This document shows positions 36,629 to 46,420 of a stretch of DNA of 64,000 bases, one piece after another. Position 1 is the stretch's first letter; each line of letters opens with the position of its first letter. The notes beneath the pieces are model-generated. The model saw only the letters and a list, made by a program, of their open reading frames with translations. It searched no databases and had not been told where the DNA came from. The translations under genes were made by a program, and so were the position numbers. This stretch comes from an uncultured Cellvibrionales bacterium (GTDB taxonomy: Bacteria > Pseudomonadota > Gammaproteobacteria > Pseudomonadales > Cellvibrionaceae): assembly GCA_913020115.1 (NCBI GenBank), contig CAJWBQ010000010.1, positions 1 to 64,000 of the forward strand, in the 5' to 3' direction.

Positions 36629-37918
36629 ATGAGCAATATTCTAATTATTGGGTCTGGCGGGCGCGAGCACGCCCTGGCCTGGAAGGCGGCGCAATCAGCC
36701 GAGGTAGACACCGTTTTCGTTGCCCCTGGTAACGCCGGTACAGCATTAGAAAATAAAATCCAGAACGTTGACATTGCGGTAAGTGATTTTGCGGCGCTGG
36801 CAGATTTTGCCAGCAACAACAAGGTGAGGCTCAGTATCGTTGGACCAGAAGTACCTCTGGTTGATGGCATTGTGGATTACTTTTCAGAGCGTAAGCTGAA
36901 ATGTTTTGGTCCAAGCAAAGGCGCCTCTCAACTAGAAGGCTCCAAAGCTTTTACTAAAGACTTTCTGGCCCGTCATAATATTCCAACAGGAAGCTATGAA
37001 AACTTCACAGACCTTGAGCCTGCACTTGCTTACGTTCGCGCTCAGGGTGCCCCCATTGTCGTCAAAGCCGATGGACTTGCTGCAGGCAAGGGCGTGATTG
37101 TCGCCGAAACCGTAGAGCAAGCTGAAGACGCCGTGCGCGACATGCTATCCGGCAATGTCTTTGGTGAAGCTGGCTGTCGCGTGGTGATTGAGGAGTTCTT
37201 AGGTGGCGAAGAAGCCAGCTTTATTGTAATTGTGGACGGTGAAAATGTTTTGCCGATGGCAACGAGCCAAGATCACAAGCGGGTTGGCAATGGTGACACT
37301 GGGCCGAATACGGGCGGCATGGGTGCTTATTCTCCCGCCCCAGTGGTGACAGCAGAAGTCTACCAGCGAGTGATGAATGAAGTAATTTACCCTACGGTGC
37401 AAGGTATGGCTGCGGAAGGTAATCGCTACGTTGGCTTTCTCTATGCCGGCTTGATGATTGATGCTGAAGGCACACCAAAGGTCATTGAATATAATTGTCG
37501 ATTTGGCGACCCAGAAACTCAGCCCATCATGATGCGCTTACAGTCTGATTTAGTGTCCTTGTGTGAGGCCGCCATTGACGGCACTCTGAACCAATGTGAA
37601 ACCAAATGGGACGAGCGTTCAGCAGTGGGTGTTGTACTGGCGGCGGGAGGCTACCCAGGTCACTACAACAAAGGCGACATCATTTCAGGTTTGTCGGAAG
37701 CAGACTCGAACGATGCCAAGGTTTTTCACGCTGGCACACAATCTACAAACGGGCAAATCAGCACTCATGGCGGCCGTGTTTTGTGCGCAACAGCACTTGG
37801 AAACAGCGTTACCGAGGCCCAAGCTAAAGCTTATGAGACCCTTGGAAAGATCTCCTGGAAAGGAATGTTTTATCGCACAGATATTGCTTATAGAGCCATT
37901 CAGCGCGAACAAAACTGA
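36629..37918 (+). CDS. purD: Phosphoribosylamine-glycine ligase (GAR synthetase)
   Basis: Second step of purine synthesis, ATP-dependent joining of phosphoribosylamine and glycine. The 429 aa ATP-grasp enzyme has ILIIGSGGREHALAWKAAQS at the start, GPEVPLVDGIVD, the KADGLAAGKGVIV ATP loop, EEFLGGEEASFI, and the GDPETQPIMMRL metal segment. It follows purH directly. A long hairpin (37937-37976) comes 18 nt after its stop. The gene for the RetS-like sensor starts 224 bp downstream; the purH-purD-retS order is known in Pseudomonas. Confidence 0.98.
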   Translation: MSNILIIGSGGREHALAWKAAQSAEVDTVFVAPGNAGTALENKIQNVDIAVSDFAALADFASNNKVRLSIVGPEVPLVDGIVDYFSERKLKCFGPSKGASQLEGSKAFTKDFLARHNIPTGSYENFTDLEPALAYVRAQGAPIVVKADGLAAGKGVIVAETVEQAEDAVRDMLSGNVFGEAGCRVVIEEFLGGEEASFIVIVDGENVLPMATSQDHKRVGNGDTGPNTGGMGAYSPAPVVTAEVYQRVMNEVIYPTVQGMAAEGNRYVGFLYAGLMIDAEGTPKVIEYNCRFGDPETQPIMMRLQSDLVSLCEAAIDGTLNQCETKWDERSAVGVVLAAGGYPGHYNKGDIISGLSEADSNDAKVFHAGTQSTNGQISTHGGRVLCATALGNSVTEAQAKAYETLGKISWKGMFYRTDIAYRAIQREQN

Positions 37919-37936
37919 TCAACTTTTAGTGCCATT

Positions 37937-37976
37937 TTTAATGCGTCAATACTGATGTAAGTATTGGCGCATTAAA
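37937..37976 (+). terminator. Long inverted repeat after purD, probable transcription end
   Basis: A 17-bp stem with one G-T pair (arms TTTAATGCG-T-CAATACT and AGTATTG-G-CGCATTAAA) closes a 6-nt loop (GATGTA). It lies 18 nt past the purD stop. A proper T-run is missing on the plus strand (TTCTCC follows), so it may work as a weak terminator or as an mRNA-stabilising 3' hairpin. Confidence 0.55.
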
Positions 37977-38142
37977 TTCTCCTCAACACCAGCCGTTCAA
38001 CAAGACCTGAACCCTCGACAATGAAGGCCCAAGGCAATAGCACCGATTATAAAGTCACAATTGTCACAGTCCCCCAAACCTCACCAAATACGCCTATACT
38101 GGTAGTAAGGACCCCTACTCAACTACGTAATCTAACAATGAG

Positions 38143-40098
38143 ATGAATTCAAGCATACACCACAACGCTTGTTCAAAAATCGATGCGCTCCGGCCGCTAT
38201 TCGTGATGTGTTTAGTCATAGGCCTAATTTTATTTACACCTGCAGATGCATTTTCCGCGAGCGAATACAGTCAGTTTGACACCAGTGAACGCTGGTGGCA
38301 TGGCGCATTTTTTGGCGCGGTACTTGTGCTCATACTGATTAATTTTGGTCAGTATGGCATTACGAGAGAAAACTCTTACCTCTATTACGGCGGCTTTTTA
38401 AGTGCTCTTTCACTCAGCCTTGCGAGTTGGCTAGGCTATTTTACCGATAGCTGGATAGAAAGGGGCGCTCTGGGATCTACTTCATTAACCCTACTTGTCT
38501 ATCTTACCTTCATTGCCTACGGCCAGTTTTGCCGAAGCTATTTTCAGCTTCAAGAAGAACACCGCCTTTGGAATAGCGTTATTCATTGCCTGTCCCTTGT
38601 CACACTTTTAGCCGCTGGCATTTCAATCAACACCCCAACTGCACTCAGTAATACTTTATTGGCTGATGTGGGAATTCTTACGGCCACTCTACTATTCATA
38701 CTCAGCGTGGTGATGGTGATAGAAAATGCGCCTCGCGCACAAACCTTTATGTTGACGCGGCTCATTATTACCCCTCCGTCCATTGCCTTGGCTTTTAGTA
38801 CGTTTCACTTTGCCCCTTGGAGCAATGACATTTACGGCCTATTGATGACAGCTCTCTGTATCGAAGCACTCATACTGACCTACAGCCTAATAGACCATAG
38901 TGTTAAAAATGTTCAGCATCGCCTACAGAATCACCACAATCAGTCGCTGAAGCATGTATTGCTACTGTCACAGATAAAGACACTTCGCTCTATGAGCCGA
39001 GAAATTCGCTCGCCCATAAGCGGCGTTATTGGCATGGCACAATTGCTCCAAGACACCTCTCTTACTCGCAATCAAAAGGACCAAGTTCAAACCATTCAAC
39101 ACTCAGGCGAAGCCTTGTTAAAGTGGCTCAATCGGCTAAGTAATTGGTCGGCTATACAAACCGGGCGTGTACAACTGAGCTCCGTTCCATTCGATTTGGG
39201 AGCACTCGTTGGAGAGTCTATCGACGATCACAGCGAATATGCCACTGACCGACATGTAAGCCTAAAGTTGGAACTTGACCGCCGATTGCCACCACTGGTT
39301 AACGGCGACCCTGAGAGGGTTAAACAGATACTCGCGGGCCTGTTAGGTCACGCGCTGTTTTATAGCGAGCAGGGCCACCTCCTGCTTAGGGTGAAACCTA
39401 GCCAGCATAAACACCAGTGGGACTTTACCCTAAGCGACTCACACAGCGGCCTGCAAGAATTGGAAATTGAAGCTTTACACAACGATCTCGATTATTCATC
39501 ACACTCCGCCGCGCAACAAGATTGGTATATTGCCCAGCAATTGAGTAAATCGATGCAAGGTAAACTTACTGTAGCGATTAATCTCCCCGACAACCCTGAG
39601 CAAAGAGTTCTATATACTCTGGAACTTAAACTTCCCCGCCACACACTGCTCCAGCACAACGAAGCCGATTACGACCAACTCTTACGAGGTAAGCGACTGC
39701 TGATTGTAGACAATAGCATTTGGTCTCGAAAACTACTTACCAAGCGTGCCGAAAGCTGGGGAATGCTAGTGCACGGCGTACCCTGTGGGGCCGATGCATT
39801 CGCCTATCTCAATACACAGGAAAAGAATCGGCAGAGTGACATAATTGTTCTGGATCAAGATATCCCCGATATTTCCGGGCTGGAACTCGCCGCACAGCTA
39901 TACAACACACAGACTATGACCAAGGGGGCAACACTCATTATGCTCAGTGGAGCCGGAACTATGCCAAGCCTAGAAGACGCGGCTGCACGGGGGATACGGC
40001 GGGTTCTACACAAGCCTATAACGGCTAATTCTTTAAAAATCACCTTGGCAGAAGAGCTCACTCTAGCTCAAAATCGCCGCGCACATCCTAAAAACTAG
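38143..40098 (+). CDS. RetS-like hybrid sensor, probable pseudo-histidine-kinase
   Basis: Inner-membrane signalling protein of 651 aa in the place where Pseudomonas has retS (purH-purD-retS). It has a signal-like N-terminus, a 7TM-type membrane region (about residues 50-258), a HisKA-like helix pair, an HATPase-like region and one receiver domain (about 520-640). The H-box reads SREIRSPISGVIGMA: the phosphorylated His is Arg286. The ATPase N-box Asn is His403 and the DxGxG motif is absent. The receiver keeps its Asp571 (VLDQDIP) and the Lys of LHKPI, though its acidic pair is VDN. Unlike RetS it lacks the large periplasmic DISMED2 sensor and has one receiver rather than two. It therefore probably works by protein contact, not as an active kinase (inference). 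Confidence 0.86.
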   Translation: MNSSIHHNACSKIDALRPLFVMCLVIGLILFTPADAFSASEYSQFDTSERWWHGAFFGAVLVLILINFGQYGITRENSYLYYGGFLSALSLSLASWLGYFTDSWIERGALGSTSLTLLVYLTFIAYGQFCRSYFQLQEEHRLWNSVIHCLSLVTLLAAGISINTPTALSNTLLADVGILTATLLFILSVVMVIENAPRAQTFMLTRLIITPPSIALAFSTFHFAPWSNDIYGLLMTALCIEALILTYSLIDHSVKNVQHRLQNHHNQSLKHVLLLSQIKTLRSMSREIRSPISGVIGMAQLLQDTSLTRNQKDQVQTIQHSGEALLKWLNRLSNWSAIQTGRVQLSSVPFDLGALVGESIDDHSEYATDRHVSLKLELDRRLPPLVNGDPERVKQILAGLLGHALFYSEQGHLLLRVKPSQHKHQWDFTLSDSHSGLQELEIEALHNDLDYSSHSAAQQDWYIAQQLSKSMQGKLTVAINLPDNPEQRVLYTLELKLPRHTLLQHNEADYDQLLRGKRLLIVDNSIWSRKLLTKRAESWGMLVHGVPCGADAFAYLNTQEKNRQSDIIVLDQDIPDISGLELAAQLYNTQTMTKGATLIMLSGAGTMPSLEDAAARGIRRVLHKPITANSLKITLAEELTLAQNRRAHPKN

Positions 40099-40165
40099 AC
40101 TAGAACCTATCCACATTCTGGCTCTATAATGTCCGCTCACAATATCAGACAAGCATGAATCCACC

Positions 40166-40825
40166 ATGGCTCACCCAACGCAAAAACGACCCACCCTGTC
40201 TCCCTTCGATAAGTTCATTACTCTGACGGATAAAGCTCTGCGCACCTTGAGCAAAGGCAATACCCAAAGTGAACGGGCCTCTCCTGCCAGTAAAATGGAC
40301 GCAGTAGATCTTGATGCAGAAGAGCGGAAACACTCAGCGGGCTTAATGCGGGTCAACCACAGCGGCGAAGTCTGTGCTCAGGCGCTTTATCAGGGGCAGG
40401 CCCTTACAGCAAAACTTCCCAAGGTCCGCGCCGAAATGGAAAAGGCGGCGGAGGAAGAGGCTGACCACTTAGCTTGGTGCGAGCAGCGATTAAACCAGCT
40501 CGACAGCCACACCAGTGCACTCAACCCTCTGTGGTACGGGCTCTCTTTCGCCCTTGGCGCCGGTGCAGGCTTAGTCAGTGATCGAGTAAGTCTAGGGTTT
40601 GTCGCAGCAACAGAAGATCAGGTGTGTAAACACCTGAGAGGGCATCTCGACAGCTTGCCGCCCCAAGACACTCAGAGCCGCACTATTGTTGAGCAAATGC
40701 TAATCGATGAATCTCATCACGCCCATGCCGCCTTAGAAGCCGGCGGCGTACGCTTTCCTGGGCCAGTCAAGGCAATGATGTCTATTGTTTCCAACGCCAT
40801 GACTGTGAGCTCTTATCGCCTTTAG
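40166..40825 (+). CDS. coq7: Demethoxyubiquinone hydroxylase Coq7
   Basis: Di-iron monooxygenase that adds the hydroxyl group at C6 of demethoxyubiquinone in ubiquinone synthesis; it replaces UbiF in many gammaproteobacteria. The 219 aa protein has the ferritin-like iron ligands in [32 protein letters not shown], and [14 protein letters not shown]. Start ATG 40166. Its stop codon interlocks with that of the convergent OsmC gene (40822-40825). In Pseudomonas speD lies between these two; it is missing here. Confidence 0.95.
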   Translation: MAHPTQKRPTLSPFDKFITLTDKALRTLSKGNTQSERASPASKMDAVDLDAEERKHSAGLMRVNHSGEVCAQALYQGQALTAKLPKVRAEMEKAAEEEADHLAWCEQRLNQLDSHTSALNPLWYGLSFALGAGAGLVSDRVSLGFVAATEDQVCKHLRGHLDSLPPQDTQSRTIVEQMLIDESHHAHAALEAGGVRFPGPVKAMMSIVSNAMTVSSYRL

Positions 40826-41244
40826 TCCTCAGTAACAATCTCATAGCTGTGGCTGATTTCAACACCAGCGGCTTCTAGCATAATAGAAGCCGAGCAATAC
40901 TTAGTGGCCGATAGTTCCACCGCTTTTTTCACGTGATTCTCTTTTAATTTCACGCCAGAAACCACAAACTTCAAATGTATTTTTGTAAATACCGCCGGAA
41001 TTGCATCCGCGCGCTCAGCCTCCACCTCGACTTTACAATCAGTAACGTTTTGCCGAGATTTACGCAATATGCTCATCACATCAAAATTGGCACAGCCGCC
41101 CAAACCCAGGAGCAACATTTCCATTGGCCTGAGACCCATATTGCGACCGCCATGATCTTCGGGCCCGTCCATCACCACCGCATGACCACTACCAGATTCA
41201 CCTAAAAACAGGGCTCCGTCCACCCACTTCACTGTTGCTTGCAT
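40822..41244 (-). CDS. OsmC family protein, YhfA type
   Basis: Small cytoplasmic protein of the OsmC/Ohr fold (140 aa), related to E. coli YhfA, which also lies beside crp. The redox cysteines are in place: [12 protein letters not shown] (about residue 50) and [12 protein letters not shown] (about residue 117). Members may reduce peroxides, but the YhfA group has no proven substrate. It is divergent from crp with a 183-bp shared upstream region, in which I found only a half-site (TGTGA at 41335-41339) for Crp. Confidence 0.92.
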   Translation of the reverse strand: MQATVKWVDGALFLGESGSGHAVVMDGPEDHGGRNMGLRPMEMLLLGLGGCANFDVMSILRKSRQNVTDCKVEVEAERADAIPAVFTKIHLKFVVSGVKLKENHVKKAVELSATKYCSASIMLEAAGVEISHSYEIVTED

Positions 41245-41412
41245 CTCGACCTCACTTTACATGTGCTAATCTCTGCGGCTACTTCGCCCACAGGGCGCGC
41301 AAGATTAACACAAAATCGCTAAAAACCTAGAATGTGAGCCTATTCCTTGCAATTCCTCGCGCATCTGTCTTTGCCTTTTACCATAAACTGCGTAAGCTAG
41401 GGCTACCATCAT

Positions 41413-41420
41413 AAAAGGAG
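41413..41420 (+). promoter_or_regulatory. Ribosome binding site fixing the TTG start of crp
   Basis: AAAAGGAG, a full Shine-Dalgarno core, lies 7 nt before the TTG at 41428. The resulting protein length (211 aa) agrees with Crp/Vfr, and no ATG is available in a better place, so this site decides the start. Confidence 0.85.
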
Positions 41421-41427
41421 CTTCACC

Positions 41428-42063
41428 TTGGTCGCCGTCTCCCTCACGCCCCATATCAAAAACGTCGATGAATTTTTGAGTCATTGCCATCGGCGACGCT
41501 ACCCAGCGAAAAGTACAATTATTTATGCCGGCGACAAAAGTGATTCGCTTTATTATATTGTAAAAGGCTCTGTCACCGTCGTTATCGAAGACGATGAAGG
41601 TCGCGAAATGATTGTGGCTTACCTCAACAATGGTGATTTCATTGGCGAAATGGGTCTATTTGATGAGAAGGACTCTCGCAGCGCCTGGATTCGCGCGAAA
41701 ACCGAATGTGAAGTAGGCGAAATCAGCTACTCTAAGTTTCAAGAAATCTCCGAGCGACACCCCGAATTCTTATACGCACTGGGCGAACAAATGGCCAAAC
41801 GCCTGCGCAATACTACGCGTAAAGTTGGCGACTTAGCGTTTCTAGACGTTACAGGACGAGTAGCCCGTACACTGCTGGACCTCTGCAAAGAACCCGACGC
41901 TATGACCCATCCAGACGGCATGCAAATAAAAATCACCCGCCAAGAAATTGGACGTATTGTCGGTTGTTCAAGGGAAATGGTAGGTCGTGTTTTGAAGACC
42001 CTAGAAGAACAGGGCCTCGTAACAGCAAAAGGTAAAACGATGGTGGTTTACGGTACTCGTTAA
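41428..42063 (+). CDS. crp: cAMP-activated global regulator Crp/Vfr
   Basis: Cyclic-AMP receptor protein of 211 aa. The N-terminal cyclic-nucleotide domain carries the phosphate cassette [19 protein letters not shown] (the Arg-Ser pair becomes S-R-S-A as in Crp), a long dimer helix, and a C-terminal winged helix-turn-helix with [21 protein letters not shown], close to the E. coli recognition helix. It starts with TTG. The gene order trpC-crp-osmC matches Pseudomonas, where this protein is called Vfr. The convergent trpC stop is 14 nt away. Expected sites are TGTGA-N6-TCACA type. Confidence 0.96.
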   Translation: MVAVSLTPHIKNVDEFLSHCHRRRYPAKSTIIYAGDKSDSLYYIVKGSVTVVIEDDEGREMIVAYLNNGDFIGEMGLFDEKDSRSAWIRAKTECEVGEISYSKFQEISERHPEFLYALGEQMAKRLRNTTRKVGDLAFLDVTGRVARTLLDLCKEPDAMTHPDGMQIKITRQEIGRIVGCSREMVGRVLKTLEEQGLVTAKGKTMVVYGTR

Positions 42064-42077
42064 AACCCTAAGGAAAA

Positions 42078-42890
42078 TTAATTAAACATTTCTAGCAAGC
42101 GCATACCGGGGTCGTCGGCCTTCATGAAGGCCTCGCCCACCAAAAAACTGTGCACATCGTGCCCTCGCATAGCCATAACATCATCAATGGTATGAATACC
42201 GCTTTCAGTCACCACGATACGGTCTTTAGGAATTTTATCCAAGAGCGCAAATGTGGTGTCCAATGTGGTGCCAAAGGTATGCAAATTCCGATTGTTGATC
42301 CCAATCAGTTTGTTGGGCAAGACCAGCGCCATCTCCAGCTCAGCCGCATCGTGAACTTCTACCAATACATCCATTCCCAGCGACAAGGCCAAAGCATTTA
42401 GGTCTGCTAGACGCTCGGCTGACAAGACCGCAACAATTAATAAAATACAATCGGCACCTATGGCTCGCGCCTCATACACTTGGTATTCATCAACAATAAA
42501 GTCTTTACGAATAACCGGCAATGACGCTGCGCTTCTCACCTCCTTTAAATACTCATCAGAGCCTTGGAAAAAATCAACGTCGGTTAGCACCGACAAGCAC
42601 GCCGCTCCACCTCGCTCATAACTCACTGCAATTTTAGCTGGGTAGAAATCCTCTCTAATCACACCTTTACTGGGCGAGGCCTTTTTGATCTCAGCAATAA
42701 CCGCGGCGTCACCGGCCGCAATTTTACGTTCCATGGCGGCCACAAAACCTCGAGCAGGGGCTTGTTCAAGAATGCATGCTTGCAGTGTTTCAAGCGATGT
42801 TAGCGCCTTCCGCTCGGCAATCTCTTCAATTTTACGCGCAATGATATTACGCAATATAGTGGGAGTTTCTGGCATAATTTGATCGCTCAC
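42078..42890 (-). CDS. trpC: Indole-3-glycerol phosphate synthase
   Basis: Fourth step of tryptophan synthesis, ring closure of CdRP to indole-3-glycerol phosphate. The 270 aa TIM barrel has [59 protein letters not shown] and VTESGI, with the catalytic Lys and Glu residues in place. It is monofunctional (no TrpF fused). The start GTG at 42890 sits behind GAGGAA; an ATG five codons later is less well placed. It follows trpD after 76 bp, the largest gap in the trp series. Confidence 0.97.
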   Translation of the reverse strand: MSDQIMPETPTILRNIIARKIEEIAERKALTSLETLQACILEQAPARGFVAAMERKIAAGDAAVIAEIKKASPSKGVIREDFYPAKIAVSYERGGAACLSVLTDVDFFQGSDEYLKEVRSAASLPVIRKDFIVDEYQVYEARAIGADCILLIVAVLSAERLADLNALALSLGMDVLVEVHDAAELEMALVLPNKLIGINNRNLHTFGTTLDTTFALLDKIPKDRIVVTESGIHTIDDVMAMRGHDVHSFLVGEAFMKADDPGMRLLEMFN

Positions 42891-42966
42891 TCGTTCCTCT
42901 CTTAATCTTTACTTGCAATACTAACGCTGGGAACGAAATTCAGGAAACCCAGGGCGTATTGTCGAA

Positions 42967-44004
42967 TTACAGATTTTTTAACACGTCTGAAAACGACGCT
43001 AACTCTTGGATTTTGGCTTTTGCCAAACCGCTGCCAATGGCATCACTTGCCATCAGTACACCCTCGGCAAGACTATCTGCTATACCTGCGACATATATTG
43101 CCGCACCGGCGTTGAGCGCTATCATATCGCCAGCCTTGCTGGCCGCGTCATCATCAGATTTACCCAAAGCATTTCCAATCAGAGCTAAGGATTCCGCCGC
43201 GCTTCCAACAGATAAACCCTCCAAATTTTGTCGTGTCACACCAAAGTCTTCTGGTTTTAAGCTGTACTCGCGAATCAAACCATCTTTCAATTCCGCCACA
43301 TGAGTATCGGCCGCGATGCTTATTTCGTCCAAACCGTCAGCGGAGTGAACCACCATTACGTGCTCACTGCCCAACTGCGCCAACACTTCTGCCATGGGCC
43401 TACACAGATCACGAGAGTAAACGCCGATTAGCTGTCGCTTAACGCCCGCCGGGTTTGTCATGGGCCCAAGGATATTGAACAGCGTGCGCATACCCAGCTG
43501 TTTTCTTGGACCAATAGCGTATTTCATTGCACTGTGATGTGCGGGCGCAAACATAAAGCCCACACCAATTTCTTTAATACAGCGTGATATTTGTTCTGGG
43601 TTTAAGTCTAAATGAATACCAGCCTCTTCCAGAAGATCGGCGCTACCGGTAGAGCTTGAAACTGAACGATTACCGTGTTTCGCAACTTGTCCGCCCGCCG
43701 CCGCGATAACGAAACTGGCCGCAGTGGAAACATTAAATAAATTTGCACCGTCACCACCCGTACCGACGATGTCCACCAAATTTTCCCCGCTGACCACTAC
43801 CGGGGTGGCCAGCTCGCGCATCACTTGCGCGGCACCGGCTATTTCGTCAATTGTCTCGCCCTTAATGCGCAGTGCCATTAATAGAGCGCCAATTTGTGCA
43901 TCACCGGCTTCTCCGGTCATAACTTGTCGCATCACAGCGATCATCTCTTCATTTGAGAGGCTAGTACCTTCTACTAAAGTCGCTAAAGCTTGGAAAATAT
44001 CCAT
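42967..44004 (-). CDS. trpD: Anthranilate phosphoribosyltransferase
   Basis: Second step of tryptophan synthesis, transfer of phosphoribose from PRPP to anthranilate. The 345 aa protein shows the PRPP loop [51 protein letters not shown] and [14 protein letters not shown]. The ATG at 44004 is preceded by GGAGA with 5 nt spacing (the frame also opens with a TTG one codon earlier). It starts 14 nt after trpG, so the two are co-translated. Confidence 0.97.
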   Translation of the reverse strand: MDIFQALATLVEGTSLSNEEMIAVMRQVMTGEAGDAQIGALLMALRIKGETIDEIAGAAQVMRELATPVVVSGENLVDIVGTGGDGANLFNVSTAASFVIAAAGGQVAKHGNRSVSSSTGSADLLEEAGIHLDLNPEQISRCIKEIGVGFMFAPAHHSAMKYAIGPRKQLGMRTLFNILGPMTNPAGVKRQLIGVYSRDLCRPMAEVLAQLGSEHVMVVHSADGLDEISIAADTHVAELKDGLIREYSLKPEDFGVTRQNLEGLSVGSAAESLALIGNALGKSDDDAASKAGDMIALNAGAAIYVAGIADSLAEGVLMASDAIGSGLAKAKIQELASFSDVLKNL

Positions 44005-44018
44005 CAATTTCTCCAGAT

Positions 44019-44615
44019 TTACACCGCGTCAATTTCCGACGGCTGTAAAAAATTACGTAATAAATCATGACCGTGAGCCGTTAGAATTGACTCGGGATGA
44101 AACTGCACTCCCTCGACTGGCAATACTTTGTGGCGCAGCCCCATAATCTCGTCCACTTCACCGGCCTCTGTTTCGGTCCAAGCGCTTATTTCCAAACACT
44201 CTGGCAGGCTGTCTTTATCAACTACCAAAGAGTGATAACGAGTTGCCTCAAACGGATTCGACAAACCAGAAAATACACCTTCGTTGTTATGATGAATAGG
44301 TGAGGTTTTACCATGCATCACTTGACGCGCTCGCACCACTTTTCCGCCAAAGGCCTGGCCAATACTCTGGTGCCCCAAACAAATACCCAGCAAAGGGATT
44401 TTTCCTGCAAACTCTTCAATGGTGGCCAGCGAAACACCCGCTTCATTTGGCGTGCAAGGGCCCGGAGAAATAACTATTTTTTCAGGCTCAAGTGCCGCAA
44501 TTTCCGGCACGCTAATATCATCATTTCGAATCACTTTTACATCGGCGTTTAGCTCACCCAAATATTGCACAATGTTATAGGTAAACGAATCGTAATTATC
44601 AATCATTAGTAACAT
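44019..44615 (-). CDS. trpG: Anthranilate synthase glutamine amidotransferase component
   Basis: Supplies ammonia from glutamine to TrpE. The 198 aa class I amidotransferase has [20 protein letters not shown], the nucleophile Cys in LGICLGHQ, and the His-Glu pair in [10 protein letters not shown]. The longest frame would start at 44642 inside trpE; ATG 44615 has GGAG upstream with 7 nt spacing and lies 10 nt after the trpE stop, so I chose it. A PabA role in folate synthesis is possible as well, but the operon favours TrpG. Confidence 0.96.
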   Translation of the reverse strand: MLLMIDNYDSFTYNIVQYLGELNADVKVIRNDDISVPEIAALEPEKIVISPGPCTPNEAGVSLATIEEFAGKIPLLGICLGHQSIGQAFGGKVVRARQVMHGKTSPIHHNNEGVFSGLSNPFEATRYHSLVVDKDSLPECLEISAWTETEAGEVDEIMGLRHKVLPVEGVQFHPESILTAHGHDLLRNFLQPSEIDAV

Positions 44616-44625
44616 TAGTCGTCTC

Positions 44626-46092
44626 CTACAGAACCATATCAACAGCGCGAAAAATTGCCCGGGCTTTATTCATTGTTTCTTTCCACTCCAAGGCGGGCAC
44701 CGAATCGGCCACAACACCCGCCCCAGCTTGCACTGTTAGTGTGCCGTCTTTAATTACCGCAGTGCGAATAGCAATGGCCGTATCCATGTTGCCATTCCAC
44801 GCAATATAGCCAATGGCACCACCATAAACACCGCGCTTAACGCTTTCGAGTTCATCTATAATTTCCATCGCGCGAATCTTTGGCGCGCCGGACAAAGTCC
44901 CCGCGGGAAGTGCTGCACGCAACACATCCATTGCCCCTAAGCCGTCTTTAACTTGGCCTGTAACGTTGGAGGTTATGTGCATCACATGAGAGTAACGTTC
45001 AACTACCATCTTGTCGGTAAGTTTTACGCTGCCAATCTTGGACACTCTTCCTGCATCATTGCGCCCAAGATCAATCAACATTAAATGCTCGGCAATTTCT
45101 TTAGGATCGTTCACCAACTCTTTTTCCAGCGCCAGATCCTCAGCTTCAGTGTGGCCACGACGACGAGTGCCTGCAATGGGCCGCACGGTTACTTCACCAT
45201 CTTCTAAGCGAGCCAAGATTTCCGGGCTACAACCAACAACATGATGGTCCCCCAGATCTAGGAAATACATATAGGGCGATGGATTAAGACTGCGTAGAGC
45301 TCTGTATAAATTCAAGGGTTCTGCCGAAAATGGAATAGAGAGACGCTGTGACAACACAACCTGCATCGCATCTCCCGCCAAAATATAATTCTTAACGTCA
45401 TCCACAGCCTGCTCAAATTTCTGCTGTCCAAAGCTGGAGGTGAAATCAGCTTCCCGCGCCTCAGATGAAGCCAAGGACATAGGAGCAGTTTCTGGTACAA
45501 CGGTATGCAGGCGTCTCTCTAACTCGTCCAAACGAGCCACGGCTAGATTGTAAGCATCGTCGATATCCGGATTCGCGTGAACCACTAATACCAATTTACC
45601 GCCAAGGTTATCGAACACCAGCACTTCATCGGAAACCATTAGTAAAATATCAGGCGTGCCAATCAGGTCTTCAGGCGTACTAGCCTGCAAGCGAGGTTCC
45701 ACATAGCGCACGCAGTCGTAGCCAAAATAGCCGACTAAGCCGCCATTAAAGCTCGGCAAACCTTCTAGCTCTGGAGCGCGATAACGAGCTTTGAAAATTT
45801 CTACGAAATCCAAGGGGTCGTCACAGCTGAAACTCTCCACCCTTTCACCATCGCGCTCAATCTCTATCTGATTGCCACGGGCTTTCATGATGGTTCGAGC
45901 TGGCAGGCCTAAAATAGAGTAACGCCCCCATTTTTCACCACCTTGAACGGACTCTAGAAGATAGGAGTATGGCCCCTGGGCCAACTTTAAATAACTGGAT
46001 AGAGGTGTATCGAGATCCGCGAGGACCTCTCTAACAACGGGGATACGGTTGTAGTTTTGCGCAGCCAACTGGCTAAAGTGTTCGGGCGTCAT
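44626..46092 (-). CDS. trpE: Anthranilate synthase component I
   Basis: Makes anthranilate from chorismate, the committed step of tryptophan synthesis. The 488 aa protein has the N-terminal regulatory part with the [15 protein letters not shown]rp-binding motif, and the chorismate-binding domain with [52 protein letters not shown] and [15 protein letters not shown]. It heads trpEGDC; in Pseudomonas trpE lies apart from trpGDC, so the joined arrangement here differs. The Ser of LLES suggests feedback inhibition by tryptophan. A candidate promoter and leader lie upstream. Confidence 0.97.
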   Translation of the reverse strand: MTPEHFSQLAAQNYNRIPVVREVLADLDTPLSSYLKLAQGPYSYLLESVQGGEKWGRYSILGLPARTIMKARGNQIEIERDGERVESFSCDDPLDFVEIFKARYRAPELEGLPSFNGGLVGYFGYDCVRYVEPRLQASTPEDLIGTPDILLMVSDEVLVFDNLGGKLVLVVHANPDIDDAYNLAVARLDELERRLHTVVPETAPMSLASSEAREADFTSSFGQQKFEQAVDDVKNYILAGDAMQVVLSQRLSIPFSAEPLNLYRALRSLNPSPYMYFLDLGDHHVVGCSPEILARLEDGEVTVRPIAGTRRRGHTEAEDLALEKELVNDPKEIAEHLMLIDLGRNDAGRVSKIGSVKLTDKMVVERYSHVMHITSNVTGQVKDGLGAMDVLRAALPAGTLSGAPKIRAMEIIDELESVKRGVYGGAIGYIAWNGNMDTAIAIRTAVIKDGTLTVQAGAGVVADSVPALEWKETMNKARAIFRAVDMVL

Positions 46093-46206
46093 GGACGATT
46101 CTCAGTGTGTGAGCGGCTCTTCGCTCTTAATATAATTCTGCGCTGTGTATAGCGTCTGAAAAACTTGCACAGGCATAGGGGGGCTGTAGTCAGCCGGGGA
46201 ACGGGA

Positions 46207-46293
46207 CTAACGACGCCATCGCTTGGCGTGAGATAAGCACGTATTTGTGCTTGTGGTAATAGAGCTGTGCTTCACGGAGCCTCTCCAAATCAT
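46207..46293 (-). CDS. Possible trpE leader peptide ORF in a 328-bp gene-free stretch
   Basis: The 328 bp between trpE and rpe hold no ordinary gene. On the minus strand a 28-codon ORF (ATG 46293 to TAG 46207) has Trp codons at positions 3 and 26, the second close to the stop (AKRWRR). Codon 26 lies inside an ACGCCA/TGGCGT hairpin (46213-46229). A second hairpin, GGCTG/CAGCC (46182-46195), follows, and the leader stop region (GACTA, 46205-46209) can pair with TAGTC (46187-46191), giving exclusive folds. Against this: there is no Shine-Dalgarno, no tandem Trp codons and no hairpin directly followed by a T-run. An attenuator is possible, not shown. Confidence 0.3.
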   Translation of the reverse strand: MIWRGSVKHSSITTSTNTCLSHAKRWRR

Positions 46294-46303
46294 TGAGGCT
46301 GGT

Positions 46304-46331
46304 AGTTTACTGAAATTTGAGGGGGATGCAA
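46304..46331 (-). promoter_or_regulatory. Candidate trpE promoter
   Basis: On the minus strand TTGCAT (46326-46331) and TAAACT (46304-46309) are spaced by 16 nt, each matching the consensus at 4 of 6 positions. Transcription would begin near 46297, giving a leader of about 205 nt before trpE. No TrpR operator could be recognised. Confidence 0.4.
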
Positions 46332-46369
46332 GAATTTAGCGGAGTGCCACGCACCTAGGGATCTTTCTT

Positions 46370-46402
46370 AAAAAAGGCCACCTAACTAAAGCATGGCCTT
46401 TT
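46370..46402 (-). terminator. Intrinsic terminator of rpe
   Basis: The inverted repeat AAAAGGCCA / TGGCCTTTT (46372-46380 and 46394-46402) with a 13-nt loop is followed on the minus strand by a run of T (TTTTTT). It starts 18 nt after the rpe stop and separates rpe from trpE. The A-run on the other side gives it partial activity on the plus strand too. Confidence 0.8.
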
Positions 46403-46420
46403 GGTAAATAGACTTAAAAA

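Noticed and set aside
36301..36870. 189-codon minus-strand ORF across the purH-purD junction
   Set aside because: Antisense to two conserved genes, low-complexity Ser/Ala translation, no ribosome site.
41335..41339. TGTGA half-site before crp, suggesting autoregulation
   Set aside because: The second half (TCACA after 6 nt) is not present, so there is no proper Crp operator.
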